DNA of 64,000 nt from Verrucomicrobiota bacterium (GTDB taxonomy: Bacteria; Verrucomicrobiota; Verrucomicrobiia; Verrucomicrobiales; Verrucomicrobiaceae). The notes beneath the pieces are model-generated. The model was not told the DNA's origin, made no database searches, and was given only the letters and a program-made list of their open reading frames with translations. Made by a program: the position numbers and the translations under genes. Shown piece by piece: positions 44,538-54,819 of this stretch (its first letter is position 1; every line of letters begins with the position of its first letter). The stretch is from positions 24,741 through 88,740 of the forward strand of contig JANYCZ010000076.1 in NCBI GenBank assembly GCA_025360015.1, given 5' to 3'.

Positions 44538-46031
44538 TCACGGCTTCTTCGCCAGCACCGTCAGCCACGGATGCGTGTCTGACATGATCAGCAAATCACC
44601 CCGCGGCTCTGTAAAAGGAATGGCATAGGCCGCAGTCACCGGCTCCACCTTGTCCGGCGCGCTGGTGACAAGCTCCACCGCAAACGGTGCCTGATTCGCC
44701 GCCACATCGGCCGCCGCTTTGAGCGTTAGTTTCACCTCACCTCCTTTGACGGGCATGTCCACGCTCTCCGCCGTGACGCCTGCGGGCAGGTTCACCGCCT
44801 GCGCTTTGATCGTCCCCTTGAAGGCACCGACCGTCTTCACGGTCACCTTCACTTCGGTGGTTTTGCCGGCCTCCAGACGATAAGCGTGCGTATCGAGCAC
44901 GGCGCTGAGCGAAAGGGTGAAGGGTTTCACCGTCAGCTCATACAGATGCTCCGCGCTGCCATGCTGAAAGCGGTCGCCAACGACCACCTTGAAGTCGCCA
45001 TCTGCGGTTACTTTCCAGCGCAGCGCAGGGTCCAGGCTGTCCTTGTCGGCATCATCCGCCTGCTGCAAGACTTTGCCAGCCGCATCCTCAATGCGCAGCG
45101 TGGCATCCAGCGGGCTGTGCAGGCTCTGCGCATGCACGTTGATTTGCAGATCGTCCCCTTTTTTGACGGCGATGGCGTATCGATCCTCCTCAGCCGCCTT
45201 GCTGATGCAGCCATGGACCACCGTAGGCAGCGTGAGTGTCTCCGGCTCGTTTAAAACCGGCGCAGCCTTCGTCTCGTCCGTCACCGTGAGCCGATACACA
45301 TGGTTCGCACTGCCTTTGAACGCAACGTCCGCTGCTGGAGGATGCACAAAGGCGAAGAGTTGCACGAACAGCGTGCCGTCTGCTGCGGGCGTGTGCTCTA
45401 TGCGCGGATCCAGATTGTGCGAGTCATGCCCAGCGGCGATCTCGACGCCCCGGTCATCCAGCAGCCGCATAGCAGGGTCCATGGGGGAGCCGAGAGCATA
45501 ACCATGCAGCTCCAGCGTGATGCGTTTGCCCTTCTGCACACGGATGGCGTAGGTATCCACATCGCCCGTTTTCTCCAGCACGCCATTGATTGTCACGTTC
45601 ATCCTGGCTTCGGCCTTCTTCGCATCCGCCAGCGTGTCGTTGGGCTCCTTTTCGAGCACCTCTTCAAACCTGCCCACTTCAATGATGCGCGGGGGCGACG
45701 CATCGGTTTCGCTGTACAGACGCACCAGACACGGGCCAGGCACGGCATCTTTGGCGATGTTCAGAAAGAACTTCTTCGGCTTGTCACCGCCCAGCACCAC
45801 GACATGCGGATCGCTGCTCCAAGCCAGGAACGTCTCTTTCTCCAACCCCTTGCCGTTGATCTGCGTCTCAACCCGGCTGCCGATCTGCCCACCGGCGGGA
45901 TAGAGGCTGTCAAACGTAGGCGGGGCAGCGAGCGCTGAAGTTGCGAAGGCTGAGTTAAAAATGACCAACGCCAGAGCAAACCGGCCATTCGTCATTCGAC
46001 ATTCCGCATTCGACATTTTTCGCTGCATCAC
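44538..46031 (-). CDS. Secreted protein with pre-peptidase C-terminal (PPC)-like domains
   Basis: 'EVLEKEPNDTLADAKKAEARMNVTINGVLEKTGDVDTYAIRVQKGKRITLELHG' PPC motif; ATGA overlap with the DUF1501 gene. Confidence 0.8.
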   Translation of the reverse strand: MMQRKMSNAECRMTNGRFALALVIFNSAFATSALAAPPTFDSLYPAGGQIGSRVETQINGKGLEKETFLAWSSDPHVVVLGGDKPKKFFLNIAKDAVPGPCLVRLYSETDASPPRIIEVGRFEEVLEKEPNDTLADAKKAEARMNVTINGVLEKTGDVDTYAIRVQKGKRITLELHGYALGSPMDPAMRLLDDRGVEIAAGHDSHNLDPRIEHTPAADGTLFVQLFAFVHPPAADVAFKGSANHVYRLTVTDETKAAPVLNEPETLTLPTVVHGCISKAAEEDRYAIAVKKGDDLQINVHAQSLHSPLDATLRIEDAAGKVLQQADDADKDSLDPALRWKVTADGDFKVVVGDRFQHGSAEHLYELTVKPFTLSLSAVLDTHAYRLEAGKTTEVKVTVKTVGAFKGTIKAQAVNLPAGVTAESVDMPVKGGEVKLTLKAAADVAANQAPFAVELVTSAPDKVEPVTAAYAIPFTEPRGDLLIMSDTHPWLTVLAKKP

Positions 46032-47368
46032 GCAAACAGCTCGCGGATGGGTCTGCCGCCGTTGATGAGCTGCACCGGGCGGCCGCTGCTGGTGTGCAGA
46101 ACCTGATGCGGATCAATGCCGAGCTTTGTGTAGAGCGTCACGGCAAAGTCTTCCGGCGAATAGATGTTGTCGCTGGCGTAGTAGCCCTTGGGATCGGTGG
46201 CACCGACGATGCCGCCGCGTGGGACTCCCGCGCCTGCGAAGAGGATGTTCATCGCGCCTGGCCAGTGGTCACGGCCCGCGTCTTTGTTGATCTTCGGCGT
46301 GCGGCCAAATTCTCCCAGTGCGATGACCAGTGTGCTTTCCAGCAGGCCACGACGGTCGAGATCGGTGAGCAGACCGGCCATGCCCTGATCAAACTTCTGC
46401 ACGTGATCCCCTTTGTAACCTTTGAAGAGATCTTTGTGATGATCCCAGCCGCCATAGTTCACGGTGACAAAGGGCACGCCCACTTCCACAAGGCGACGCG
46501 CCAGCAGCATGCGCTGGCCCACATCGTTGCGACCGTAGAGATCGCGCGTCGCGTCGTCTTCGAGTGAAATATCAAAGGCTTCCTGCGCCGGCTTGGAGGC
46601 GATCAGATCCACCGCCTGGCCGTAGAAGGTGTCAAAGCTCACCGCCGGGTCTTCCGCCACGGCATCGTTCAGGCGCTTCATGCGGTCCAGCGAGTGGCGC
46701 AGTTCACGGCGGGCAAGACCGCGCGCATCGGAAATCTCAGAAGGCAGCACGACATCGCGCACCTTGAAGCCCTTCGCATTCGGGTCACCACCCGCAACGA
46801 ACGGCGCATGCTCCGCGCCGAGGAAATTGGGACCGCCGCTGCGCGTGATGGTTGGTAGCGTCATGTAGGCGGGCAGGCCGTTCTTGATGCCGCGCTTGTA
46901 GCTCACCACGCTGCCAAAGGAGGGGTGAAAGGTCACGAAAGCACCGCAGCCCACCGGCACGGGTGTCGGCGCGCCAGTCATCATGTAATGATTGCCGCCG
47001 CCGTGGTTTGGATCCTTGTGCGTCACGCTGCGCACCACGGTGAACTTGTCCGCCACCTTGGCCAGATGCGGCACGCTTTCGGAGAACCGCACGCCCGGGA
47101 CGCTGGTGGGGATCGTGCCGAATTCGCCACGGATCTCGCTCGGAGCATCCGGCTTCGGATCAAACATCTCGTAGTGCGACGGTCCGCCGTCCAGCCACAC
47201 CAGAATGCAGTTCACCGGACGCGCCAGTGAAGGCTGCGGAGCCTGCGCTGCCATGGCCCGCGCACGCAGCAGATCCGTGAAGCCCATGCCACCGCCCGCA
47301 GCCGTGAGACCGAGCTTCAGGAAATCGCGCCGCAGGTGACCGGCGCAGTTGTGGGTAAGACGAGACAT
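46028..47368 (-). CDS. DUF1501 domain protein
   Basis: 'HLRRDFLKLGLTAAGGGMGFTDLLRARA', 'CILVWLDGGPSHYEMFDPKPDAPSEIRGEF', 'LGEFGRTPKINKDAGRDHWPGAMNILFAG'. Confidence 0.95.
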   Translation of the reverse strand: MSRLTHNCAGHLRRDFLKLGLTAAGGGMGFTDLLRARAMAAQAPQPSLARPVNCILVWLDGGPSHYEMFDPKPDAPSEIRGEFGTIPTSVPGVRFSESVPHLAKVADKFTVVRSVTHKDPNHGGGNHYMMTGAPTPVPVGCGAFVTFHPSFGSVVSYKRGIKNGLPAYMTLPTITRSGGPNFLGAEHAPFVAGGDPNAKGFKVRDVVLPSEISDARGLARRELRHSLDRMKRLNDAVAEDPAVSFDTFYGQAVDLIASKPAQEAFDISLEDDATRDLYGRNDVGQRMLLARRLVEVGVPFVTVNYGGWDHHKDLFKGYKGDHVQKFDQGMAGLLTDLDRRGLLESTLVIALGEFGRTPKINKDAGRDHWPGAMNILFAGAGVPRGGIVGATDPKGYYASDNIYSPEDFAVTLYTKLGIDPHQVLHTSSGRPVQLINGGRPIRELFA

Positions 47369-47432
47369 AGGTGGCCGAGGAAATTACGCTACTCCAAGGG
47401 GGTTCTTGCGAAAGCGAACAAAAGTACCAGCT

Positions 47433-50400
47433 TCAGTGATTAAACACGAATTCCGCCGAGTTCAGCAGGCTCCACAGCACATCCTCAATCGCCGTCTGAC
47501 GATTCGCCACGACCACATCGAGTGCCTTACCGGCAATCGCCACTTCTTCGGGAGTGGGCAGGCGTGAGTAGCAGGCGAGGTAGAGCTCTTCCAGGATCTG
47601 CTCCGGCTTCAAGGTGCTTTTGGCCAGTTCACTCACCCGGCCTCCATCGCTGCTGAGTTTGCCTTGGAGCGTGGTCGAGTTCATCATGTGCAGCGCCTGC
47701 ACCACGCTGGGCTTGGCATCGCGTTCGCAGGGACATTCGGAGCTGGCATTGGGGCGGCCAAAGGCGTCAAGGAACTCGCTCTCCAGCTTGTGATTCCACG
47801 TCTGCTTGGCCAGCGTTCGGCCCGGTGTACCGGTGAAATTAAAATACGTGCCCGTCACGGCACCCACGGCATCCATCAGCGTTTCCGCAGGAAGTCGGCG
47901 GCGGTAGCTGCGGCTGTAGTTTTTCAAATCCGCGAGGTTAGTCTCGTTCGGCAGGCTGCTGAGGCGATAGGTCTGCGACAGCATGATGGTGCGCATGAGG
48001 TGCTTCAAATCGTAGCCGTGCTTCACGAAATCCTGTGCCAGCCAGTCAAGCAGCGGCGCATTGCTCGGCGGGTTCGAAGCGCGGAAGTCATCCACGGGAT
48101 CGACGATGCCACGGCCCATGAAACTGGACCACACGCGATTAACGACCGCAGGCGCAAAGTAGGGGTTGTGCGGGCTGGTCATCCAATCCGCCAGCACGGT
48201 GCGCGGATCCTGCGTTTCAGCGATGGCTATCTCCTTATCCGCAGGCGGGCGCGGTTTGAGCATCGCTTTGGTGACGGGATGCTCGATGCCCGCATTGCCC
48301 GGCGCAAACCACATCTGCTCGGGTTCGCCGCTGATCGGCGCGGAGATCCCCTGCCCTTTGCGCTTCATCTGCGTGAAGAATGCGGCCATCTGATAGTAGT
48401 CCGTCTGATCCCATTTCTCCGTCGGGTGGTGATGGCACTTCGCGCATTCAAGACGTACGCCGAGGAAGATCTGCCCAACAAACGTCGCGGCATCAATGGG
48501 CTCGCGTTTGTCACGCCAGATCGCCATGGGGCCGTACTGATGCGTGCTGCCCTGGGCTGTGAGAAGTTCGCGCACCAGGCGGTCCCAGGGCTTGTTCTCG
48601 CGGAAGCTCTGGCGGATCCACTGATCCAGCAAAAAAACCGGCTTCACGCCCACGCGGGAAGGATTGGGCCGCAGCAGATCGCCCCACTTGATGGCCCAGT
48701 GGTCGGCCCACTCAGGGCGTTGCAACAGCGCATCCACCCACTCCTCGTACTTTTTAGGATCACTATTCGCAGCAAAGGCGCGGGCCTCGGCCACGGTGGG
48801 CAGCATGCCGATGGCATCCAGCGTGCTGCGGCGTAGAAACTCCGCATCCGTGCAGGTGTCGCTGGGCAGATGGCCGAGCTTTTGCAGGCGCGCATACACC
48901 AGCTTGTCGATGTCATTGCGCACAGTCAGCTTCGCGTAGCTTTCCGGCGGCAGCAGCTTGTCTGCAGGCACCGCCACGCGCGAGATGGCCACCTGCCCCA
49001 TGTAGCGCGCCACGATGACGGTCTCGCCGCTTTCCTGCGTGGTTTTCATGTGGCCGTCTTCATCCACGGCGGCGATGGCTTTCTCGGAAGAGATGTAGTC
49101 GGTCAGGCCCGTCACATCGCGTGTGGTGCCATTGCTGTATTTGGCCGTGACCTTTAAAATGCCCGCGTCATTCTTGCGGTAAGTCTTCTCGACAGGCTGC
49201 ACCTCGATCCCGGTGAGCGCAGGCTGGCCGGGCGTTTCATACGGCATGCCCTGGCGAATCCATTCAGCGATGGTCTTGGCCGATTCCGAGTCCGGCTCAA
49301 AGCGCTGCCCGCCTTCATGCTGCACGCGCACAGTGGATTTTTGCAGCAGCAGACTGTCTTCCGGCAAAGCGGGAAACACACGGCGGCCACGCGAGTCCTT
49401 CACCAGCTCCATGTAGTCGCCCCTAGGATCGTAGGCGAAGATGGAGAGCTTGAAGCCCGCCTGTCCCGAGGACTTCGCATGACAACTGCCCAGATTGCAC
49501 CCCGCCTTGCTGAGCACGGGCAAGATGTCCTGTGTGAATGACAGCGCCTTGGGATTCGGCGCGGCAGGCGCAGACACAGGGCCGTTCAGCTTCGTGAGCT
49601 TTTGTTTCTCATCGAGTTGGAAAACATCGCCCGCATCCGTGGCGGCAAAGATGTTTTTGCCGTCCGCAGTTATCACAGCGGTGTTGGGTACACCTTCGAG
49701 GGTGGCGAGTTTCTTCTCTTTGCCCGAGGTGAAAGCGAGCTTCACGCCATCGTGCGCCTTCAATTCAGTGACACCATGGACGATGCCATTGTCTGTAAAA
49801 TACGTGAGACTGGTGGAGTCCGGCGACCACAGCAGCGCATTCACCGGCGCGGCTTTGTCTCCCAGCAGCATGATCATCTCCTTGCTGGCGATGTCCCAGA
49901 CCTTCAGGTCTTTGTCCGCGCTGCCAGTGGCCAGCCATTTGCCGTCAGTGCTGAAACCCAGCGCCACCACATGGCCCACATGCCCCTCGATTTTGGCGAT
50001 CTCCTTCAGCGTGGTCGCATCCCACACCTTGGCCTGATTGTCAGCGCCGCCGGTGGCGATCTGTTTGCCATCACGGCTCAAAACAAGACTCAGCACATTG
50101 TCCGCATGCGCCTCGACTGTCTGCGCAGGCTTCGGCTCGCCGAGCTTCCAGCGATGCAGCATGCCCTTCAAACTCGTCGCTCCATCCGCGAGAATCAGCG
50201 TGGCATTGTCCGCTAGAAATACCATGCCCGTCACACGCCCCTCCAGCGGCGCAGTCAGTGTCTGCGCCAGCTCCCAGGCCGGTGCCTTCCACACCAGCAC
50301 GCTCCGGTAGCCACCCGCCGCCAGCAGCGCGCCGTCCGCACTCCACGCCAGCGACTGCACCACGTCCTTGTGTCCTTCCAGCGTGGCGACCACCGGCGCA

Positions 50401-50909
50401 TCCTTCGCCGTGACGTCGCGAATCAACACCTGCTTGCCATGACCGACCGCCAGTCGTTTGCCATCCGCGCTCAGCGCCATCGCCGCCGCAGGCGTGTGGC
50501 TCGCAGGCAGCGCGACCAGTTTGTCCGCAGGCGTGAGTTCACCGAATTTCTTCAGCGCCTCATCATCCCAGGGCGCGCCGTCATTCACCCAAGCTTTGAG
50601 CAGATTGACCTGCTTTTCCGGGATCTGCTTCTTCGGTGGCATGTGCGCGTCGCCCGGATCATTCAGCGCCTTGATCAGCGCGCTGTGATCGGCGTCTCCG
50701 GTGATCATGGCGGCACCGTTTTCACCGCCCTTGAGGGTCTGTTCGCGCGTCTCCAGAGAGAGGCCGCCCTTCTTCTTCTCCGCATTATGACAGCCGAGGC
50801 ACTGCGTCTTCAGCAGCCCCATCGCCTGCGCCGGATGCACCTTGGCCACCTCTGCGGCGAGCGAGGAGGTCAACAGAAAGAACGCAAGAGCATGGCGGCA
50901 GAAAATCAT
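47433..50909 (-). CDS. DUF1549/DUF1553 protein with planctomycete-type cytochrome c and WD40 repeats
   Basis: N-term CLGCH; WD40 ('GGADNQAKVWDATTLKEIAKIEGHVGHVVALGFSTDGKWLATGSADKDLKVWD'); DUF1549 'LRRSTLDAIGMLPT'; DUF1553 'APAVVNRVWSSFMGRGIVDPVDDFRASNPPSNAPLLDWLA'. Confidence 0.95.
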   Translation of the reverse strand: MIFCRHALAFFLLTSSLAAEVAKVHPAQAMGLLKTQCLGCHNAEKKKGGLSLETREQTLKGGENGAAMITGDADHSALIKALNDPGDAHMPPKKQIPEKQVNLLKAWVNDGAPWDDEALKKFGELTPADKLVALPASHTPAAAMALSADGKRLAVGHGKQVLIRDVTAKDAPVVATLEGHKDVVQSLAWSADGALLAAGGYRSVLVWKAPAWELAQTLTAPLEGRVTGMVFLADNATLILADGATSLKGMLHRWKLGEPKPAQTVEAHADNVLSLVLSRDGKQIATGGADNQAKVWDATTLKEIAKIEGHVGHVVALGFSTDGKWLATGSADKDLKVWDIASKEMIMLLGDKAAPVNALLWSPDSTSLTYFTDNGIVHGVTELKAHDGVKLAFTSGKEKKLATLEGVPNTAVITADGKNIFAATDAGDVFQLDEKQKLTKLNGPVSAPAAPNPKALSFTQDILPVLSKAGCNLGSCHAKSSGQAGFKLSIFAYDPRGDYMELVKDSRGRRVFPALPEDSLLLQKSTVRVQHEGGQRFEPDSESAKTIAEWIRQGMPYETPGQPALTGIEVQPVEKTYRKNDAGILKVTAKYSNGTTRDVTGLTDYISSEKAIAAVDEDGHMKTTQESGETVIVARYMGQVAISRVAVPADKLLPPESYAKLTVRNDIDKLVYARLQKLGHLPSDTCTDAEFLRRSTLDAIGMLPTVAEARAFAANSDPKKYEEWVDALLQRPEWADHWAIKWGDLLRPNPSRVGVKPVFLLDQWIRQSFRENKPWDRLVRELLTAQGSTHQYGPMAIWRDKREPIDAATFVGQIFLGVRLECAKCHHHPTEKWDQTDYYQMAAFFTQMKRKGQGISAPISGEPEQMWFAPGNAGIEHPVTKAMLKPRPPADKEIAIAETQDPRTVLADWMTSPHNPYFAPAVVNRVWSSFMGRGIVDPVDDFRASNPPSNAPLLDWLAQDFVKHGYDLKHLMRTIMLSQTYRLSSLPNETNLADLKNYSRSYRRRLPAETLMDAVGAVTGTYFNFTGTPGRTLAKQTWNHKLESEFLDAFGRPNASSECPCERDAKPSVVQALHMMNSTTLQGKLSSDGGRVSELAKSTLKPEQILEELYLACYSRLPTPEEVAIAGKALDVVVANRQTAIEDVLWSLLNSAEFVFNH

Positions 50910-50965
50910 GAAGGGGCGCAGGACTACGGCATGATACGCGGCGCTCTTGCCGGACGTTCCACCAA

Positions 50966-51079
50966 AGTACTTCGGAGCTTTAGCTCGCTCTGGAAAGTAC
51001 TGGTGAGCTTTAGCTCGTTCTGGGAGGGGCGCACGTCACACCCAGAATCCAGAACGAGCTGAAGCTCATGAGTACTTTC
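50966..51079. repeat. Family A palindromic repeat (double left arm)
   Basis: caaagtacttcgGAGCTTTAGCTCgctctggaaagtactggtGAGCTTTAGCTCgttctggg...tccagaacGAGCTGAAGCTCatgagtacttt. Confidence 0.8.
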
Positions 51080-52043
51080 TACGGAGCTTGCGCCTTTCGT
51101 TCAACCAGCCCAGCCCCAGGGAAACGACAAACAGCCCCACCGAGATCAAAAACACCCCCCATAGCGGCTGGGTCATGCCAATGAGAAACTGCAACGACTG
51201 CCGGGGCAGCGGCACGGCGTGGATCAGCATCAAATGCACCACATACAGCAGCAGCGACTCCCTCCCCGCGAGCCGCAGCCAGCCGGTGCCTGTGCTCACG
51301 CGATCCGCCAAGCAGGCTACCACTACGGCGGCCATCATCAGCCAGCCCAGGCGCTCCAAAAAGAACTCCGGCGCACCACCCGGCCAGGGGGAATACGGCT
51401 GCGCAAAGGCCAGCAGCGCCCCCAGCGCGAAGACCAGCGCCGCGTGGCGATCCCCCTTCCCGTTCCACAGCCCACGCGTGAGAAATCCCGCAAGGCCAAA
51501 ACCCACCCATGGGAACAGCGCGAACAGCGAACCCTGGTTGCGATTCAAATACTGGTCGATGAACAGCAGGCCCGTATGCCAGTTCTCCGCCGACTTTTGC
51601 AGGCCCACAAACAGCACCAGCAGCACCGCCACCACCGCATGACGCCAGCGCCCTAGGCGCTCCGCCAGCAGCATGAGCATGCCGCTGATGGCCAGGCAGT
51701 GCAGCACATTGACCGTACACGCCGCACGCCAGGCCTGCGCATGGAACAGATTCCCCCAGGGGACATACATCAGGTAGGCGATCAGGAGCACTATCAGCAG
51801 CCGTTTCAATGCGGGTAGCAGAGGCTTGGGCCGCCCTACCGTGATATGCTCCCGCACAAATCCGGCGATCCAGAAGAACGCGGGGGCGATCAGGCCATGG
51901 TAATAGCTCAGCTCGTGATACCACGCGGTGTCCTGCAGGCGGGCATCAAGAAAAGTGTTTGCCGCGTGCGTCCAGACCATGCCCAGCACGGCCAGCCCCC
52001 GGAAGAGATCGAGCCAGAGGAGGCGTTTGGTGGGAGAAGGCAC
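51066..52043 (-). CDS. Membrane acyltransferase-like (heparan-alpha-glucosaminide N-acetyltransferase/DUF1624-like)
   Basis: 'KRLLWLDLFRGLAVLGMVWTHAANTFLD' plus multiple TM helices. Confidence 0.7.
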   Translation of the reverse strand: MPSPTKRLLWLDLFRGLAVLGMVWTHAANTFLDARLQDTAWYHELSYYHGLIAPAFFWIAGFVREHITVGRPKPLLPALKRLLIVLLIAYLMYVPWGNLFHAQAWRAACTVNVLHCLAISGMLMLLAERLGRWRHAVVAVLLVLFVGLQKSAENWHTGLLFIDQYLNRNQGSLFALFPWVGFGLAGFLTRGLWNGKGDRHAALVFALGALLAFAQPYSPWPGGAPEFFLERLGWLMMAAVVVACLADRVSTGTGWLRLAGRESLLLYVVHLMLIHAVPLPRQSLQFLIGMTQPLWGVFLISVGLFVVSLGLGWLNERRKLRRKYS

Positions 52044-52120
52044 GCGGCGAGAATAACTAAATTGTTTCCAATCACAAGATGGCGCTCATGCCGTCGTTTG
52101 TTACAGCTTCCCTCTCAACC

Positions 52121-54706
52121 ATGAAGTCAGCCCTCCTGCTCTCCCTCCTCATCGCAAGCTCCGTGCCTGCCGCCGAAGTTTTTGAAGCCGCGCTCGGTCG
52201 TGAAACCGAGCTGCCCAAGGGCAAGGAGGCAGATGGCATCCTGGGCGATTTCGTCCTGCGCAGCGACAAGGTGGAAGCCGTGATCTCGCAGAACTCTCCC
52301 GGCCGCAAAGCAAACATGAGCACCTTCTACGGTGAAGACGGCGTCACCCCCGGCTGCCTCTACGATTTCACCTTGCGTGGCGCGAACAACGACCAGCTCG
52401 TGGTGTATGCCCCCTGCGGCCACGGCCATGTGAGCTTCGTGAAGATCGTCAGCACCCAGGAAGAAGGCAGCGCTGCCGTGGAATCTGTGACCACTGCCGC
52501 AAAAAACAGCGGCATCTTCAAGCGGCATGAGTACCGCGTCAAAGACGGCGTGCAGGGCATCTTCATCACCACCACGCTGCGCAACGAGACCGACAAGCCG
52601 CAGAAGACCTTCACCAAGTCCGACTTCACCCGCTTTGAGTCCACGGGGACGACAAGCGACGGTATTTTCTGGGCGGATGCCATCAATCCCGCGCACAAAG
52701 GCAGCTACGCGCTCGGCACATTGAATCTGGCTGGCATCGAGAGACTGGAGGACACCATCGAGTTGAAGTCGCAGCAGGAAGTCGTCATCTCGCGCTTCTT
52801 CGCGGTCGGCACCTCGCCTGCGCAGGCCGTGGGTGAAGTGCGGTCCGTCAAAGGTGTCAAGCTGGGCACCGTGAGCGGCGTGATCGTGGATGCCAGCGAC
52901 AAAGGTGTCGCCACCGCGACGATCTTGATGCCAGATGGCAACGGACCCATTCCTGGCTACCCGGATGCCGAAGGCAAGTTCAGCCTCAAGCTGCCACAGG
53001 CACCCGTGAAACTGGTCGTTGAGGACCAGGGCCGTGCGAAGACTGAGATCTCCATCACCGTGGACAAGAGCGCCCACACCGCAATCAAGACCGTCATGAA
53101 AGACGCCGCGCGCATCCGCTTCGACATTACAGACGAATCCGGCAAACCCATCCCCTGCAAAGCGCATTTCGCCCCCGTTGACAAGGACGCACCGAAGCTA
53201 GATCTCGGGCCCAAATGGCGCGCGCATGGCTGCGTGGACCAATACATGAGCGAGAACGGCCAGTTCACCCAGCAGCTTCCTCCGGGCAAGTATCGTGTCG
53301 TGGTGGTGCGTGGTCCAGAATACTCGCACCTGGAGCAGGAAGTGACCGTCGAGGCCGCCAAGGAATCGGTCTTCAAAGGCACTCTCAAACGCGTGGTCGA
53401 TACCAAGGGCTGGATCAGCGCCGACTTCCACAATCACAGCACGCCCAGCGGTGACAACGTCTGCGACACGGATGGTCGCTTGATCAACATCGCCGCAGAA
53501 AATCTTGAGTTCACCCCCACGACCGAGCACAACCGCTTTTATGACTGGGAACCGACGATCAAGGCCCTCGGCCTTGAATCCTACATCAAGACAGTCAAAG
53601 GCATCGAACTCACCGGCAGCCGCCAGCATGTGAATGCCTTCCCGTTCGAACCCGAACCGCTCAAGCAAAACGCCGGTGCGCCGGATTGGAATGACGATCC
53701 GCGCATCACCGTGCTGACTCTGCGCCGCTGGCAGGGCGAGCGTGCGGACCGCTGGATTCAGTTCAACCACCCCGATCTCTCCAACATGTTCATCGACCGT
53801 GACAGCGATGGCATCGAAGACGGTGGCTTCGTCGGTGTGGGCGGCATGATCGATGGCTCGGAATCTCAGAATGGTGCAGGCACCGACATCCTGGCAGATT
53901 CACCGTTTCGCCTGAGCCGCCCGGCCGGTTCGCTGGCCATGAAGGTCAGCGCAGTCCGCGAATTCGTCTGGCGTCAGCTCTTGAATCAAGGACTGCGTGT
54001 TACCGCTGTCGGTGTGGCGGATGCGCATTCCGTCTATGGCAACGGTGTCGGCTGCTGGCGCTGCTACCTCCCCAGCAGCACCGATGAGCCTGCCAAGATC
54101 GAATGGGCCGAACTCTCCCCGCATGCCAAGGCGGGCCACTTGGTGCTGAGCACCGGCCCCTTCCTGGAAGTGCTCACGCAGAACGGCAAGATCGCTGGTG
54201 ATGATGACCGCGCCACGGGCGGCATTGACCTGAACGTGCGCGTGCAGTGCACCGACTGGATGGACATCGACCGCGTGCAAGTGCTGGTGAACAGCCGCCC
54301 TGATCCCAAGCTCAATTTCACCCGCGCCTCCCACCCGCAGATGTTCAAAGACGGCGTGGTGAAGTTCGAGGAAAAGATCCACGTGCCGCTGCAGCACGAC
54401 GCCCATCTCATCGTCGTCGCCATCGACGAAGACGGCGACGAAAAAACCTGCTACGGCACCAGCGATTACGCGAAGATCCGCCCCTGCGCCTACAACAACC
54501 CCATCTACGTCGATGCCGACGGCCACGGCTTCACCCCCAACGGCGACACCCTCGGCTTCGAACTCCCCACCGGTGGCCTCAAAGTGGATGCTGCGAAGGA
54601 AAAGCTCATGCGAGCCGGCTTGATCAAAGAGGGCGCGCCGTCTGCGGCACCACCCCCTGCTGCCGAGCCGAAGAAGACCGAGCCGAAGAAGAAAAAGAAG
54701 AAGTGA
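52121..54706 (+). CDS. CehA/McbA family metallohydrolase (PHP-like), secreted
   Basis: Signal peptide; 'GWISADFHNHSTPSGDNVCDTDGRLINIAAENLEFTPTTEHNRFYDW' metal-binding PHP-like motif. Confidence 0.85.
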   Translation: MKSALLLSLLIASSVPAAEVFEAALGRETELPKGKEADGILGDFVLRSDKVEAVISQNSPGRKANMSTFYGEDGVTPGCLYDFTLRGANNDQLVVYAPCGHGHVSFVKIVSTQEEGSAAVESVTTAAKNSGIFKRHEYRVKDGVQGIFITTTLRNETDKPQKTFTKSDFTRFESTGTTSDGIFWADAINPAHKGSYALGTLNLAGIERLEDTIELKSQQEVVISRFFAVGTSPAQAVGEVRSVKGVKLGTVSGVIVDASDKGVATATILMPDGNGPIPGYPDAEGKFSLKLPQAPVKLVVEDQGRAKTEISITVDKSAHTAIKTVMKDAARIRFDITDESGKPIPCKAHFAPVDKDAPKLDLGPKWRAHGCVDQYMSENGQFTQQLPPGKYRVVVVRGPEYSHLEQEVTVEAAKESVFKGTLKRVVDTKGWISADFHNHSTPSGDNVCDTDGRLINIAAENLEFTPTTEHNRFYDWEPTIKALGLESYIKTVKGIELTGSRQHVNAFPFEPEPLKQNAGAPDWNDDPRITVLTLRRWQGERADRWIQFNHPDLSNMFIDRDSDGIEDGGFVGVGGMIDGSESQNGAGTDILADSPFRLSRPAGSLAMKVSAVREFVWRQLLNQGLRVTAVGVADAHSVYGNGVGCWRCYLPSSTDEPAKIEWAELSPHAKAGHLVLSTGPFLEVLTQNGKIAGDDDRATGGIDLNVRVQCTDWMDIDRVQVLVNSRPDPKLNFTRASHPQMFKDGVVKFEEKIHVPLQHDAHLIVVAIDEDGDEKTCYGTSDYAKIRPCAYNNPIYVDADGHGFTPNGDTLGFELPTGGLKVDAAKEKLMRAGLIKEGAPSAAPPPAAEPKKTEPKKKKKK

Positions 54707-54819
54707 TGATCGGTGCCGCCGCCCTCCTCGACACGCCACAGGTGCTGAAAAGGACTGTGCGGTGACAGCGGGCTTCATGCATTGCCACCTTTGCTGCGAT
54801 GTGTTAGCGTCGTTGTATC

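Noticed and set aside
47664-48836. 390-aa plus-strand ORF inside the DUF1549/1553 gene
   Set aside because: Antisense shadow; the minus strand carries strong WD40/DUF1549/DUF1553 motifs.
52079-54706. PHP-motif protein as a phage-defence effector
   Set aside because: Has a signal peptide and carboxypeptidase-like/CehA-McbA layout typical of secreted PVC hydrolases; no defence neighbourhood.
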